The notes under the pieces were generated by a model that was not told where the DNA came from, searched no databases, and was given only the letters and a program-made list of their open reading frames with translations. A program made the translations under genes and the position numbers. From contig NZ_CP032093.1 in the NCBI RefSeq assembly GCF_003544875.1, positions 1,860,001 through 1,924,000 on the forward strand: a stretch of DNA of 64,000 nucleotides, given 5' to 3'. The stretch comes from Vibrio alfacsensis. GTDB taxonomy: Bacteria > Pseudomonadota > Gammaproteobacteria > Enterobacterales > Vibrionaceae. Each line of letters opens with the position of its first letter. Position 1 is the stretch's first letter. Below, piece after piece: positions 54,201-62,765 of the stretch.

Positions 54201-54256
54201 TATGTTATGTTTAAAAATTATACGTTATGCTTAAACTTTACGTTATGCTTAAACTT
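54201..54256. repeat. 18-bp tandem repeat over the ribA stop codon
   Basis: TACGTTATGCTTAAACTT occurs twice in perfect tandem (54221-54238, 54239-54256), with a degenerate copy at 54201-54220. The last copy contains the ribA stop codon. Confidence 0.85.
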
Positions 54257-54845
54257 TTAAATGGTGCTTACCGTGTGATACTTTGGCTTTCAAATAGCTT
54301 TCATTGCCATCTTTGATGTGGGCTGAGGTGTTAATCACTTCCTCAATCTCAATGCCATACTCAGCAAGTTCACGAATTTTCTTTGGATTATTTGTTACCA
54401 AACGAATCTTACTCACACCAAGAGCTTCTAACATCTGCGCCGCCTCGGTAAAGTCACGTAAATCGTCGTCAAAACCTAGGTGGTTGTTAGCCTCATAAGT
54501 ATTCATACCCTGGCTTTGAAGACGATATGCGTCAATTTTGTTGTAAAGGCCAATACCACGACCTTCTTGACGAAGATACAAAATAATACCGCCTGACTCA
54601 CCCATGCGATTGATGGTCTCTTCCAATTGCTCGCCACAATCACAGCGTGACGAGTGGAATACATCACCCGTTAGACATTCAGAATGCATACGCACTAACG
54701 GCGTATCTTGCGATTGATCTGCTTTTTTAAAGATAACTGCTACATGCTCTTTGTCTGTCTTTAGACCATGAAAAGACAGGATTTCAGCATCTATGTTACT
54801 TTTTGCCCCGACTTTAAAATCAACTCTGGCACGTACTTCCGCCAT
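54249..54845 (-). CDS. ribA: GTP cyclohydrolase II
   Basis: 198 aa from ATG 54845 ([15 protein letters not shown]), the usual Vibrio RibA start; ATG 54896 would add 17 residues. Zinc Cys in [18 protein letters not shown], catalytic block [15 protein letters not shown], and [20 protein letters not shown]. Opens GTP to the first riboflavin intermediate in the cytoplasm. A free-standing RibA, not fused to RibB. Its stop codon lies in a tandem 18-bp repeat. Confidence 0.95.
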   Translation of the reverse strand: MAEVRARVDFKVGAKSNIDAEILSFHGLKTDKEHVAVIFKKADQSQDTPLVRMHSECLTGDVFHSSRCDCGEQLEETINRMGESGGIILYLRQEGRGIGLYNKIDAYRLQSQGMNTYEANNHLGFDDDLRDFTEAAQMLEALGVSKIRLVTNNPKKIRELAEYGIEIEEVINTSAHIKDGNESYLKAKVSHGKHHLKV

Positions 54846-55064
54846 ATCTACACTCACTCGATTTATTGCTTGATGCATTTTCGTTATTGCATTCATGGGA
54901 TTGCTCTCATCTGCCTTTCAACTATGGGGACTGATACCCAATTTTTCAATGTTGAGATCACTATGAGATCTATTCTTATTTAGCATTTTGGTCAATATCC
55001 AACTCGAACTGACCGATGGCTGACTTTGCAATTGTTATAATATAACATTTAAAGTGAACTACAA

Positions 55065-55097
55065 TAAAAAACCCCAGACAAATTTGCCGGGGGTTTA
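55065..55097 (-). terminator. Terminator of the gene at 55127
   Basis: On the minus strand AAACCCC-loop-GGGGTTT followed by TTTTATTG, 30 bases past the stop. Confidence 0.82.
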
Positions 55098-55126
55098 GTA
55101 TGTTTGCTTAAAACGCAACAATCTTG

Positions 55127-55312
55127 TCAATGTGTTTGATTTCGCTTCCAAACCTTAAGCTCTATCCAAGCTGCTTCAAGATCTTGAATTTCTTCTTCAG
55201 TCAAGACAGCGAGTGATGATGTGACTTGTGGCATCTTCGGTGACTGCAATGCACGAATCTGCGAATAAAAGTCCTTTTTTAATTGCGATATTACTGGATC
55301 CACTGCATACAC
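55127..55312 (-). CDS. Small hypothetical protein
   Basis: 61 aa, helical, acidic centre (AVLTEEEIQDLEAAWIELKV). Start GTG 55312 or GTG 55303; the latter has AGGTG at better spacing. A dedicated terminator supports it as a real gene. No family recognised. Confidence 0.6.
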   Translation of the reverse strand: MYAVDPVISQLKKDFYSQIRALQSPKMPQVTSSLAVLTEEEIQDLEAAWIELKVWKRNQTH

Positions 55313-55650
55313 CTGCTTAATTCTTTATTACGTCTTCAGCTCAAATTAATAAATATTGATTCACTAAAACACTCATAAATTCGCACAAATAATATCATTC
55401 CGCTTGCTCTGTGCACGATTAGTTTCAAATTGTGGAATTGTAATCACATTAATCGTGGTTAATTTTTGAGGTCTATGTGCGTGGAATTGCATTTATAAAA
55501 TGATTCTTACTTCTCAATCGAATAGCCAATCTAACTCACCGTGTTAGCAAAGCATGGAAAATTAGTTGGAAGAGATTTTATATCACTTTATTTTGCAGCT
55601 CATAAATATCCAAGCCACCTCGATATACTTGGTCAGGACTGGCTATTGAA
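55313..55650. other. Intergenic region with no supported gene
   Basis: About 340 AT-rich bases between two minus-strand genes. GTGGAATTG occurs twice (around 55433 and 55480). I see no ORF, RNA or clear promoter. Confidence 0.5.
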
Positions 55651-56217
55651 CTAACGACGACGCACTCTTGGCATAGACTGAATATTCGGTCGAGTCTTTG
55701 GTATTTGTACATCCGGACGAGCAACAGAGCGCTGCATTTTGGTGTTTGGCAACGCTTTCTTTTGCTGAACTTTTTCTTTTAAAGCTTTATCTTGCAAGGC
55801 TGAATCTTGCAACACAACAGACTCAACACGCTCTGGTCGATTTTCCCATTTGTTCTGAATTTCTTGCTTTTGTTCATCCGGAAGTGATTGCCAATGGTCA
55901 TCAAGTTGGCGCTTCATATTATCGATGTTTGCTGACATGTCGTCGTCTTTCCAATCTTCAACTTTGTCTTTGATCGATTGTTGTTGCTCATCATCTAAGC
56001 CATTCCACCACTCTTCCAACTTCTCTTTATAATCATCATTATCATCACAACAACCTGGATAATAATAGATCCAGTAATCATCATTATCATACCACCAAGG
56101 GTCATAGTAACCCGTAGAGTAATAAACAGAAGAGGCCCCAGAATTCGAAGAAGAAGTGCAGCCCACCAGCATCGTTCCCGATAATAGAACCAATAGACTC
56201 AACGTTATTTCTTTCAT
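55651..56217 (-). CDS. Putative lipoprotein with Tyr/Trp/Asp-rich region
   Basis: 188 aa from ATG 56217 (MKEITLSLLVLLSGTMLVGC), with GAGGAAG upstream. Lipobox LVGC at residues 17-20, so the protein should be lipidated on the inner or outer membrane. The next 35 residues are extraordinarily aromatic and acidic (YYDPWWYDNDDYWIYYYPG), followed by CC, a coiled-coil-like charged segment (KLEEWWNGLDDEQQQ) and a basic tail ending RVRRR. No family recognised. Confidence 0.8.
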   Translation of the reverse strand: MKEITLSLLVLLSGTMLVGCTSSSNSGASSVYYSTGYYDPWWYDNDDYWIYYYPGCCDDNDDYKEKLEEWWNGLDDEQQQSIKDKVEDWKDDDMSANIDNMKRQLDDHWQSLPDEQKQEIQNKWENRPERVESVVLQDSALQDKALKEKVQQKKALPNTKMQRSVARPDVQIPKTRPNIQSMPRVRRR

Positions 56218-56393
56218 GCTACTTCCTCTGCCCATTGTTTACCCTTTAAATCCGTTTATCACTCAGGTCTGCTTAAACGTTATGCCTGTTTATCGTTTCA
56301 ATTTGTGTATAGCTTTCAATTTGTCTTTAACTTTAAATCTGTCTCTAGCTTTGAATACAATGTGAATTCAAATCCACCGACAAAATTGTACGT

Positions 56394-57016
56394 CTACATA
56401 AGTACTTTAGCTTGATTGATCGAATTCATGATCTGCGCTCGATCTAAACTAGGATCATTAGAGTCTAGTAAAATTATCCAAGTATCAATGGCTTCTTGGA
56501 AGCGGAACGACAAAAAATGGTCGTTTGCGATCAAAGACAAGGCGACCTCATTGTGCGGCTCTATCTGTAATGCCTGATCCAGAAGCAAACTGACCTCATC
56601 CGTCATGGATTGCTGATAAAGGTAATATAACGTCGTTGCCTTTGCAGCAAGTTGGTTAGCATTAACAGGATCGGTTAGCTGAATGGCATAATCGAAGCTG
56701 ATCAATGCACCATCAAGCTCTCCCTCTATCAAATAGCTCTGTCCGAGTTGGAACCACAACTCGGCATTGTTAGGGGCTTCCCTTAACTGTGTTTGAATTT
56801 CTTCCATAATGTCACGGGCTGCCATCATTCGAGACATTTCTACTTGCGCAGGTTCTGGCGAGGTTTGACGAAAATATAAAAGCTTACACTTGTAAAAACA
56901 ACGATCAACGCACAAATACCCAACCATTGATGCGGCTTCACTTTTGACGCGCCAAGTAATAGAACTGCGATGAATAACCCCATCAAAGTGATGGCAACAA
57001 AAAACCAAACCGACAT
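56394..57016 (-). pseudogene. TPR protein with two N-terminal membrane helices, frame broken by one missing base
   Basis: ATG 57016 starts MSVWFFVAITLMGLFIAVLL, a first helix. A second follows (WLGICALIVVFTSVSFYIF). The frame then fails, and one extra base at the A run 56871-56874 joins it to the frame RQTSPEPAQVEMSRMMAARD with TPR repeats (NAELWFQLGQSYLIEGELDG, NANQLAAKATTLYYLYQQ, NEVALSLIANDHFLSFRF), total 207 aa. Layout recalls the CcmI/NrfG proteins of cytochrome c maturation, but other TPR scaffolds are possible. Confidence 0.8.
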
Positions 57017-57082
57017 ATGGCTGATCCATAAACAAAATGAAGTTTAGTTTACTGGTTTCAAGTTTAAATTGCGTGATTCAGA

Positions 57083-57098
57083 TACAAAAAAGCCGAGC
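57083..57098 (-). terminator. Distal half of the split gyrA terminator
   Basis: GCCGAGC (57092-57098) is preceded by AAAAAA. On the minus strand it is GCTCGGC followed by TTTTTT. Its pairing partner GCTCGGC lies 1.4 kb away at 58533-58539, on the other side of the insertion sequence. Confidence 0.75.
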
Positions 57099-57134
57099 GT
57101 GTTTGAAGTGACCCCATAAAGTTGGACATTTCTG

Positions 57135-57988
57135 TTAAGCGGCTTGTAAGGCCTGATTTCGATATTCCATCGGAGTCAGGCCTTTTAATTTCACCTTGAT
57201 GCGTTTCGTATTGTAGTACTCGATGTATTCGTCAATCTGTGCGATTAGGTCATCCGCATCTTCAAAGTGCTGATTATGGTACATTTCTGTTTTCAACAAG
57301 GCAAAGAAGTTCTCTGCCACTGCATTATCTAAACAGTTTCCTTTTCGCGACATACTTTGAGTTAACCCTTGGTCGGCGAGAGTTTTCTGATATTTCCTAT
57401 GCCTATATTGCCATCCTTGATCGCTATGAACGATTGGCTTCGCGTTCTTATCTAAAGTCGCAATTGCCTCTGTCAGCATGTTCGTGACTAGAGTTAAGCG
57501 CGCGTTTTTAGCAACCTTGTAAGCGACGACTTCCTGCGTAAATAGATCTACGATTGGTGATAAGTACACTTTCTGTTGTTTAACTTTAAACTCAGTAACA
57601 TCGGTTACCCATTTTCATCAGGCTTTGTTGCACTGAAGTCCCGTTCAAGTACATTTGGCGCAGCTGTTCCAACTTCTCCTTTGTAGGACCTGTAACGCTT
57701 AGGCCTAACCGTTGACTTTAAACAAAGTAATTTCATCAGGCGTTGAACTGTCTTATGGTTTAGCATCACGTCCTGCTTCCTTAACTCTAGGTGAATGCGA
57801 CGATAGCCATACCTCCCTTTATGGTCATGGTATATTTTCTCGATCAACTGCTTCTCATCTTGATAGCTATCGACGATGTTGCTCGATTGCACGTGATAAT
57901 AGAAGCTACTTCTCGCTAACTTAAGGGCATATAAGAGGTGTTGTTGTAGATATTGATTTCTAAGAGCTAGAACTACTTTCGTTTTTTC
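57135..57988 (-). pseudogene. IS3-family transposase OrfB, frame broken by one missing base
   Basis: rve-type DDE transposase. It begins in the minus-one frame relative to orfA around the six-A run (57982-57987), where programmed frameshifting would make OrfAB. Then VLALRNQYLQQHLLYALKLA, the HTH_21 block DHKGRYGYRRIHLELRKQ, and a frame break at the run 57612-57615. One extra base restores DEKWVTDVTEFKVKQQKV with the first Asp. Later HSDQGWQYRHRKYQ (second Asp) and DNAVAENFFALLKTE (Glu) complete the DDE triad. As read, it would be inactive. Confidence 0.9.
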
Positions 57989-58482
57989 TTTGTTCGACGA
58001 CGTTTCTCCTGTTCCAGCTCCTCTAACTTTTTTAGGACAGCGTTCTCTGCTCGCAAGTACGCTAGCTCCTCTTTGAGCTCTTCCAGTGTTTTCTCATCAT
58101 CGTGCTTATCTTGAATAAAAGGGTGCTTACTCATTGTTGGTCGTCCTTTGCTACGCTCAAGCCCCTGGATACCATCTCTTTGATATTGTTTGAGCCAAAC
58201 AGAAAGAGTGCCAGGAGACGAAAAATTCAATATCGCACTAGTGTGACCGACAGACCAACCATTCGTCCACATGTGTTTTAAAGCTTGTAGTTTGGTTTGT
58301 GCGGTCTTCGCAAATCCATGAGGTTTAAATGCCTGAGAACCATGAATATCAAATACTTGTGCCCAGTAACGTATTTGACGTGATGGTATGGAGTGAAGAC
58401 GAGAAAGCTCTTCAGATGAACTCTCGCCTTGTAGATACTGTTTAGCAATAGAGCATTTCAATGCTCGACTGTACTTGGACAT
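57973..58482 (-). CDS. IS3-family transposase OrfA
   Basis: 169 aa with two helix-turn-helix segments (SSEELSRLHSIPSRQIRYWA and TSAILNFSSPGTLSVWLKQY) and a C-terminal leucine-zipper-like coiled coil (TLEELKEELAYLRAENAVLK) that mediates oligomerisation. Ends in RRRTKKKRK over an A6 run, the probable frameshift site. Binds the IS ends and together with OrfB transposes the element. Confidence 0.92.
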   Translation of the reverse strand: MSKYSRALKCSIAKQYLQGESSSEELSRLHSIPSRQIRYWAQVFDIHGSQAFKPHGFAKTAQTKLQALKHMWTNGWSVGHTSAILNFSSPGTLSVWLKQYQRDGIQGLERSKGRPTMSKHPFIQDKHDDEKTLEELKEELAYLRAENAVLKKLEELEQEKRRRTKKKRK

Positions 58483-58566
58483 AAAAAGACCCCCAATAAT
58501 TGGTGTCCAACTATTGGGGGTCAGTTCAGTTTGCTCGGCTTCTAAATTTAGCGATTTAGAGAAGAA

Positions 58567-61209
58567 TTACTCTTCTTCAGAACCTTCAGATGCATCATCT
58601 GCTGCTGGCGCTTCTGCCGCTTGTTGTTCTGTATTCGCGTCTACGGCTGCTTCCGCTTCTTCACCTTCTGGCAATTCCACTTCTTCAACTTCGTCGATAC
58701 GCTGTAGACCAACAACCGATTCATCAGATGCTGTGCGGATCAGCGTCACGCCTTGTGTGTTACGACCCACTTGGCTAACCTCTGCAACACGTGTACGCAC
58801 TAGAGTACCAGCGTCGGTGATCATCATCATCTCGTCGCCTTCTTCTACTTGTACCGCGCCAACAACTGGACCGTTACGCTCAGAAACCTTGATAGAAACA
58901 ACACCTTGTGTCGCACGACCTTTAATTGGGTACTCTGCCAATTCGGTACGTTTACCATAACCGTTTTGCGTCACAGTCAGGATATCACCTTCGTTAGACG
59001 GAACGATTAGAGACACAACTTGGTCATCATCTGCCAGTTTCATACCGCGAACACCAGATGCAGTACGTCCCATTGCACGGACTTTGTCTTCGCTAAAGCG
59101 AACCACTTTACCTGCTTTCGAGAACAGCATGATATCGCTATTGCCCGTTGTGATATCAACACCGATTAGAGAGTCATCATCACGTAGGTTAACTGCGATT
59201 AGGCCGTTAGAACGAACGTTCGCGAACTGATCAAGAGATGTTTTCTTAACGGTACCGTCACCGGTTGCCATAAAGATGAACTTATCAGCACTGAACTCAG
59301 ACACAGGAAGAATTGCCGTGATACGCTCGCCATCTTCAAGAGGCAAGATGTTTACAATTGGCTTACCACGAGCGGTACGGCTCGCATGTGGCAATTGATA
59401 AACTTTTAGACGGTAAGTCTTACCACGAGTAGAGAAACACAAGATGTTATCGTGAGTATTCGCAACAAGCAGACGCTCAATGTAATCTTCTTCTTTCATC
59501 TTGGTTGCGCTCTTACCTTTACCACCACGACGCTGAGCTTCATAGTCGCTAAGTAATTGGTATTTAACGTAACCTTCGTGAGAGAGTGTCACAACAACGT
59601 CTTCACGAGCAATAAGCTCTTCTAGATCGATGTCATGACTCGCCGCTGTGATTTCAGTACGACGAACGTCACCAAACGCATCACGCACCGTTTCTAGCTC
59701 TTCACGGATCACTTCCATCAAACGCTCAGTACTTGCAAGAATGTGCATTAACTCTGCGATTTCTTCTAGAAGTGCTTTGTATTCATCAAGAATTTTCTCG
59801 TGCTCTAGACCGGTTAAACGGTGTAGACGAAGTTCTAGAATAGCTTGTGCTTGGGTTTCTGTTAGGTAGTAAAGACCATCACGGATGCCGTATTGATCTT
59901 CAAGCCATTCAGGGCGAGCTGCGTCAGTGCCAGCACGCTCAAGCATTGAGGCTACGTTACCTAGATCCCAACCACGAGATACCAAGCCAACTTTAGCTTC
60001 TGCAGGTGTTGGTGCGTTTTTGATTAGCTCGATAACTTCATCGATATTAGCAAGAGCAAGAGATAGAGCTTCAAGGATATGAGCACGCTCACGAGCTTTG
60101 CGCAGTTCGAAGATAGTACGGCGAGTAACCACTTCACGACGGTGGTCAACGAAACACTTCAACATCTCTTTCAAGTTGAATAGTTTTGGCTGGCCATTAT
60201 CAAGCGCAACCATGTTGATACCGAAAGTGGTTTGAAGTTGAGTTTGAGCGTAAAGGTTGTTTAGAACCACTTCGCCCACAGCATCACGTTTACATTCAAT
60301 AACAATACGCATACCGTCTTTATCAGACTCGTCACGTAGCGCACTGATGCCTTCAACTTTCTTATCTTTAACTAGCTCAGCGATCTTCTCGATCAAGCGA
60401 GCTTTGTTCACCTGGTAAGGGATTTCAGTGACGATAATGGTTTCTTTACCATTTTTCTCCACTTCGATTTCCGCTTTTGAACGCATGTAGATCTTACCGC
60501 GACCTGTTTTGTACGCGTCTACAATGCCTTTACGGCCGCTGATCAGCGCCGCTGTAGGGAAATCAGGACCAGGGATATAATCCATTAGCTCATCAATCGT
60601 GATTGCTTCATTATTGATGTATGCAAGACAGCCATCGATCACTTCGCCAAGGTTATGTGGCGGGATGTTGGTTGCCATACCTACCGCGATACCCGAAGAG
60701 CCGTTTACCAGTAGGTTAGGAATTTTAGTCGGAAGAACCGCAGGAATCTGCTCAGTACCATCATAGTTAGGCACATAGTCTACGGTTTCTTTATCTAGGT
60801 CAGCCAGAAGTTCGTGGGCAATCTTCGCCATACGCACTTCGGTATAACGCATTGCCGCAGCAGAGTCGCCATCGATCGAGCCGAAGTTACCTTGACCATC
60901 GACCAGCATGTAACGAAGTGAGAACGGCTGAGCCATACGTACGATAGTGTCGTACACAGCACTGTCACCATGTGGGTGATATTTACCGATTACGTCGCCG
61001 ACAACACGGGCTGATTTTTTATATGGTTTGTTCCAATCGTTGCCTAGTACGTTCATCGCGAATAAAACGCGGCGGTGTACTGGTTTTAGGCCATCACGCA
61101 CATCTGGAAGAGCACGACCGACGATGACTGACATCGCATAGTCTAGGTATGAACCTCTAAGCTCATCTTCAATGTTTACGGGCGTGATCTCTTTAGCTAA
61201 ATCGCTCAT
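58567..61209 (-). CDS. gyrA: DNA gyrase subunit A
   Basis: 880 aa. N-terminal breakage-reunion domain with catalytic Tyr122 (AMRYTEVR); the quinolone region reads [12 protein letters not shown] with Ser83 and Asp87 as in sensitive E. coli. Tower and coiled coil follow, then six C-terminal beta-pinwheel blades ([16 protein letters not shown] is the GyrA box) and an acidic tail of about 55 residues. Introduces negative supercoils with GyrB. Monocistronic. Its own terminator is now split by the IS. Confidence 0.98.
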   Translation of the reverse strand: MSDLAKEITPVNIEDELRGSYLDYAMSVIVGRALPDVRDGLKPVHRRVLFAMNVLGNDWNKPYKKSARVVGDVIGKYHPHGDSAVYDTIVRMAQPFSLRYMLVDGQGNFGSIDGDSAAAMRYTEVRMAKIAHELLADLDKETVDYVPNYDGTEQIPAVLPTKIPNLLVNGSSGIAVGMATNIPPHNLGEVIDGCLAYINNEAITIDELMDYIPGPDFPTAALISGRKGIVDAYKTGRGKIYMRSKAEIEVEKNGKETIIVTEIPYQVNKARLIEKIAELVKDKKVEGISALRDESDKDGMRIVIECKRDAVGEVVLNNLYAQTQLQTTFGINMVALDNGQPKLFNLKEMLKCFVDHRREVVTRRTIFELRKARERAHILEALSLALANIDEVIELIKNAPTPAEAKVGLVSRGWDLGNVASMLERAGTDAARPEWLEDQYGIRDGLYYLTETQAQAILELRLHRLTGLEHEKILDEYKALLEEIAELMHILASTERLMEVIREELETVRDAFGDVRRTEITAASHDIDLEELIAREDVVVTLSHEGYVKYQLLSDYEAQRRGGKGKSATKMKEEDYIERLLVANTHDNILCFSTRGKTYRLKVYQLPHASRTARGKPIVNILPLEDGERITAILPVSEFSADKFIFMATGDGTVKKTSLDQFANVRSNGLIAVNLRDDDSLIGVDITTGNSDIMLFSKAGKVVRFSEDKVRAMGRTASGVRGMKLADDDQVVSLIVPSNEGDILTVTQNGYGKRTELAEYPIKGRATQGVVSIKVSERNGPVVGAVQVEEGDEMMMITDAGTLVRTRVAEVSQVGRNTQGVTLIRTASDESVVGLQRIDEVEEVELPEGEEAEAAVDANTEQQAAEAPAADDASEGSEEE

Positions 61210-61448
61210 AGAGCCATTATCCCTCTATTATCTGATCGTAATTACGATACGTGTAAGGTGCAAAAATATAACACACAATTCATCAACGGGGCATCACTTT
61301 CCCGCTCCTTTTATCAGGTTGTGAGCTTGGTTATGTGTTAAATGAGGAGAATTTGCACATTCGTCCCATATCTTTATGAAAACTGACTACATTTCCACCA
61401 CTACCGCTCAAAAATCTCCTCTGTTGCGATTGTGAGAGAAGAAGCAGT

Positions 61449-61477
61449 TTTAACGTATCGTACCATTAGAGTATAAT
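61449..61477 (+). promoter_or_regulatory. Putative sigma70 promoter of ubiG
   Basis: TTTAAC, 17-base spacer, perfect TATAAT at 61472-61477, 41 bases before the ubiG ATG. The rest of the 310-base gyrA/ubiG divergent region shows no other clear element. Confidence 0.55.
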
Positions 61478-61518
61478 CTCGCATTCCAAAGGACTATTAG
61501 CGAAGCGATATAACTATC

Positions 61519-62232
61519 ATGACAACAGCACAAAACGTTGACCCAAGTGAAATTAAGAAATTCGAAGAGATGGCTTCTCGTTGGTGGGATCTAGAGGGCG
61601 AGTTTAAGCCTCTGCATCAAATTAATCCGCTTCGCTTAAACTACGTTCTCGACAAAGCGGATGGGCTATTTGGGAAGAAAGTGCTCGATGTTGGCTGTGG
61701 TGGCGGTATTCTCGCTGAGAGCATGGCAAAAGAAGGCGCATTGGTGACGGGTTTAGACATGGGCAAAGAGCCGTTAGAAGTGGCTCGTCTGCATGCTTTA
61801 GAAACAGGCACCAAGCTTGATTACATTCGCAGTACTATCGAAGAACACGCCGCAGAACATGCCGGCAGTTATGATGTGGTGACGTGCATGGAAATGCTGG
61901 AGCATGTACCGGATCCTCTTTCTGTCATTCGGTCATGTGCAACACTGGTCAAGCCTGGTGGTCATGTGTTTTTCTCAACATTGAACCGCAATATTAAATC
62001 GTACCTATTTGCTATTGTGGGGGCAGAAAAACTGTTGAAGATTGTCCCAGAGGGCACTCATGATCATGAGAAATTCATCAAACCAGCCGAAATGATGAAA
62101 ATGATCGACCAAACTGATCTGGCAGAAATGGGCATTACGGGTTTGCACTACAACCCTCTAAATGACAGCTATAAGCTAGGCCGCAATGTGGATGTGAATT
62201 ACATCGTGCACACCACAAAGTGTTCACTTTAA
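61519..62232 (+). CDS. ubiG: Ubiquinone biosynthesis O-methyltransferase
   Basis: 237 aa, full length. SAM motif [20 protein letters not shown] at about 56-74, then [28 protein letters not shown] and [27 protein letters not shown], the UbiG-specific block. Entry motif [19 protein letters not shown] is also typical. Performs both O-methylations in ubiquinone synthesis at the inner membrane. Divergent from gyrA. Confidence 0.96.
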   Translation: MTTAQNVDPSEIKKFEEMASRWWDLEGEFKPLHQINPLRLNYVLDKADGLFGKKVLDVGCGGGILAESMAKEGALVTGLDMGKEPLEVARLHALETGTKLDYIRSTIEEHAAEHAGSYDVVTCMEMLEHVPDPLSVIRSCATLVKPGGHVFFSTLNRNIKSYLFAIVGAEKLLKIVPEGTHDHEKFIKPAEMMKMIDQTDLAEMGITGLHYNPLNDSYKLGRNVDVNYIVHTTKCSL

Positions 62233-62328
62233 GTTAAAGCGCTCACTACGCGTTAAAGAGCTCACGATAAATTTTTCTCAATGAATAAAGCATAAAAGAC
62301 TCTGTCTTGTTAAGTATGCCATTCACTA

Positions 62329-62357
62329 AAAGCGGTAGCACAAATGCGCCGCTTTTT
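62329..62357 (+). terminator. Rho-independent terminator of ubiG
   Basis: AAAGCGG-TAGCACAAATGCG-CCGCTTT followed by TT, about 100 bases past the stop. Confidence 0.78.
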
Positions 62358-62554
62358 GCCAGTTTCTGAAGAAAAAAGTGCACTAGATTCCATTTTAACC
62401 ACTCCATTTTAACAAACAAAACTGTCAAAGATCAAGGAAAATATTTTACATGCGGTTATTTATGAACCGATCTGAAAAGCGACATTTTCCCCTTTCAAGT
62501 GAGCCCTTTTCTCATCGGTTAGTGTTCACTTACTGTTTTTTTTCTTTTTGTTAG

Positions 62555-62563
62555 TTATCCACA
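62555..62563 (+). promoter_or_regulatory. DnaA box upstream of nrdA
   Basis: TTATCCACA, the consensus DnaA box, about 200 bases upstream of nrdA. DnaA control of nrdAB is known in E. coli. Confidence 0.6.
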
Positions 62564-62649
62564 AGTCATCCAAAAGCTGCGCCTTGATAAATTGGCTCAA
62601 TAGCACTATCTTGTAACCCGCAATCCAATTAACCCCTATATCTTGTGTT

Positions 62650-62668
62650 TCAGCTACAATATATAGAT
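62650..62668 (+). promoter_or_regulatory. Candidate NrdR box upstream of nrdA
   Basis: TACAATATATAGAT at 62655-62668 resembles the NrdR box ACA-x-ATATA-x-TGT. NrdR represses ribonucleotide reductase genes. A second box at the usual distance is not clear, so this is weak. Confidence 0.35.
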
Positions 62669-62765
62669 AGACTTTGATCACAAAGCCGCCGCAACCTTTA
62701 CAAGGTTTGCACATAAACCAACAAAAATACGGCTTTTATCAGTTTTCTTAGGGAAATAAAGCAGA

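Larger units (their letters stand above)
57110..58522 (-). mobile_element. IS3-family insertion sequence
   Basis: 1413 bp. Ends GACCCCATAAAGTTGGACA (left) and, inverted, GACCCCCAATAGTTGGACA (right) are imperfect inverted repeats. The trinucleotide AGT flanks both ends (57107-57109 and 58523-58525), a fitting 3-bp target duplication. Carries orfA and orfB with a DDE transposase, IS150-like group. It lies inside the loop of the former gyrA terminator. Confidence 0.93.
62233..62765 (+). other. Intergenic region ubiG to nrdA
   Basis: 530 bases without a supported gene. It holds the ubiG terminator, a DnaA box and a candidate NrdR box. Two minus-strand frames across it lack ribosome sites and run through these elements. 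Confidence 0.55.

Noticed and set aside
55428..55460. CRP site around TGTGG...TCACA
   Set aside because: Spacing between half-sites is 8 bases instead of 6 and the left half is imperfect.
57109..58523. IS ends taken as TGACCCC...GGGGTCA
   Set aside because: With those ends the flanks do not match. Moving each end by one base gives a matching AGT target duplication.
62246..62714. Minus-strand small frames between ubiG and nrdA
   Set aside because: They cross the ubiG terminator or the nrdA control region and have no ribosome sites.
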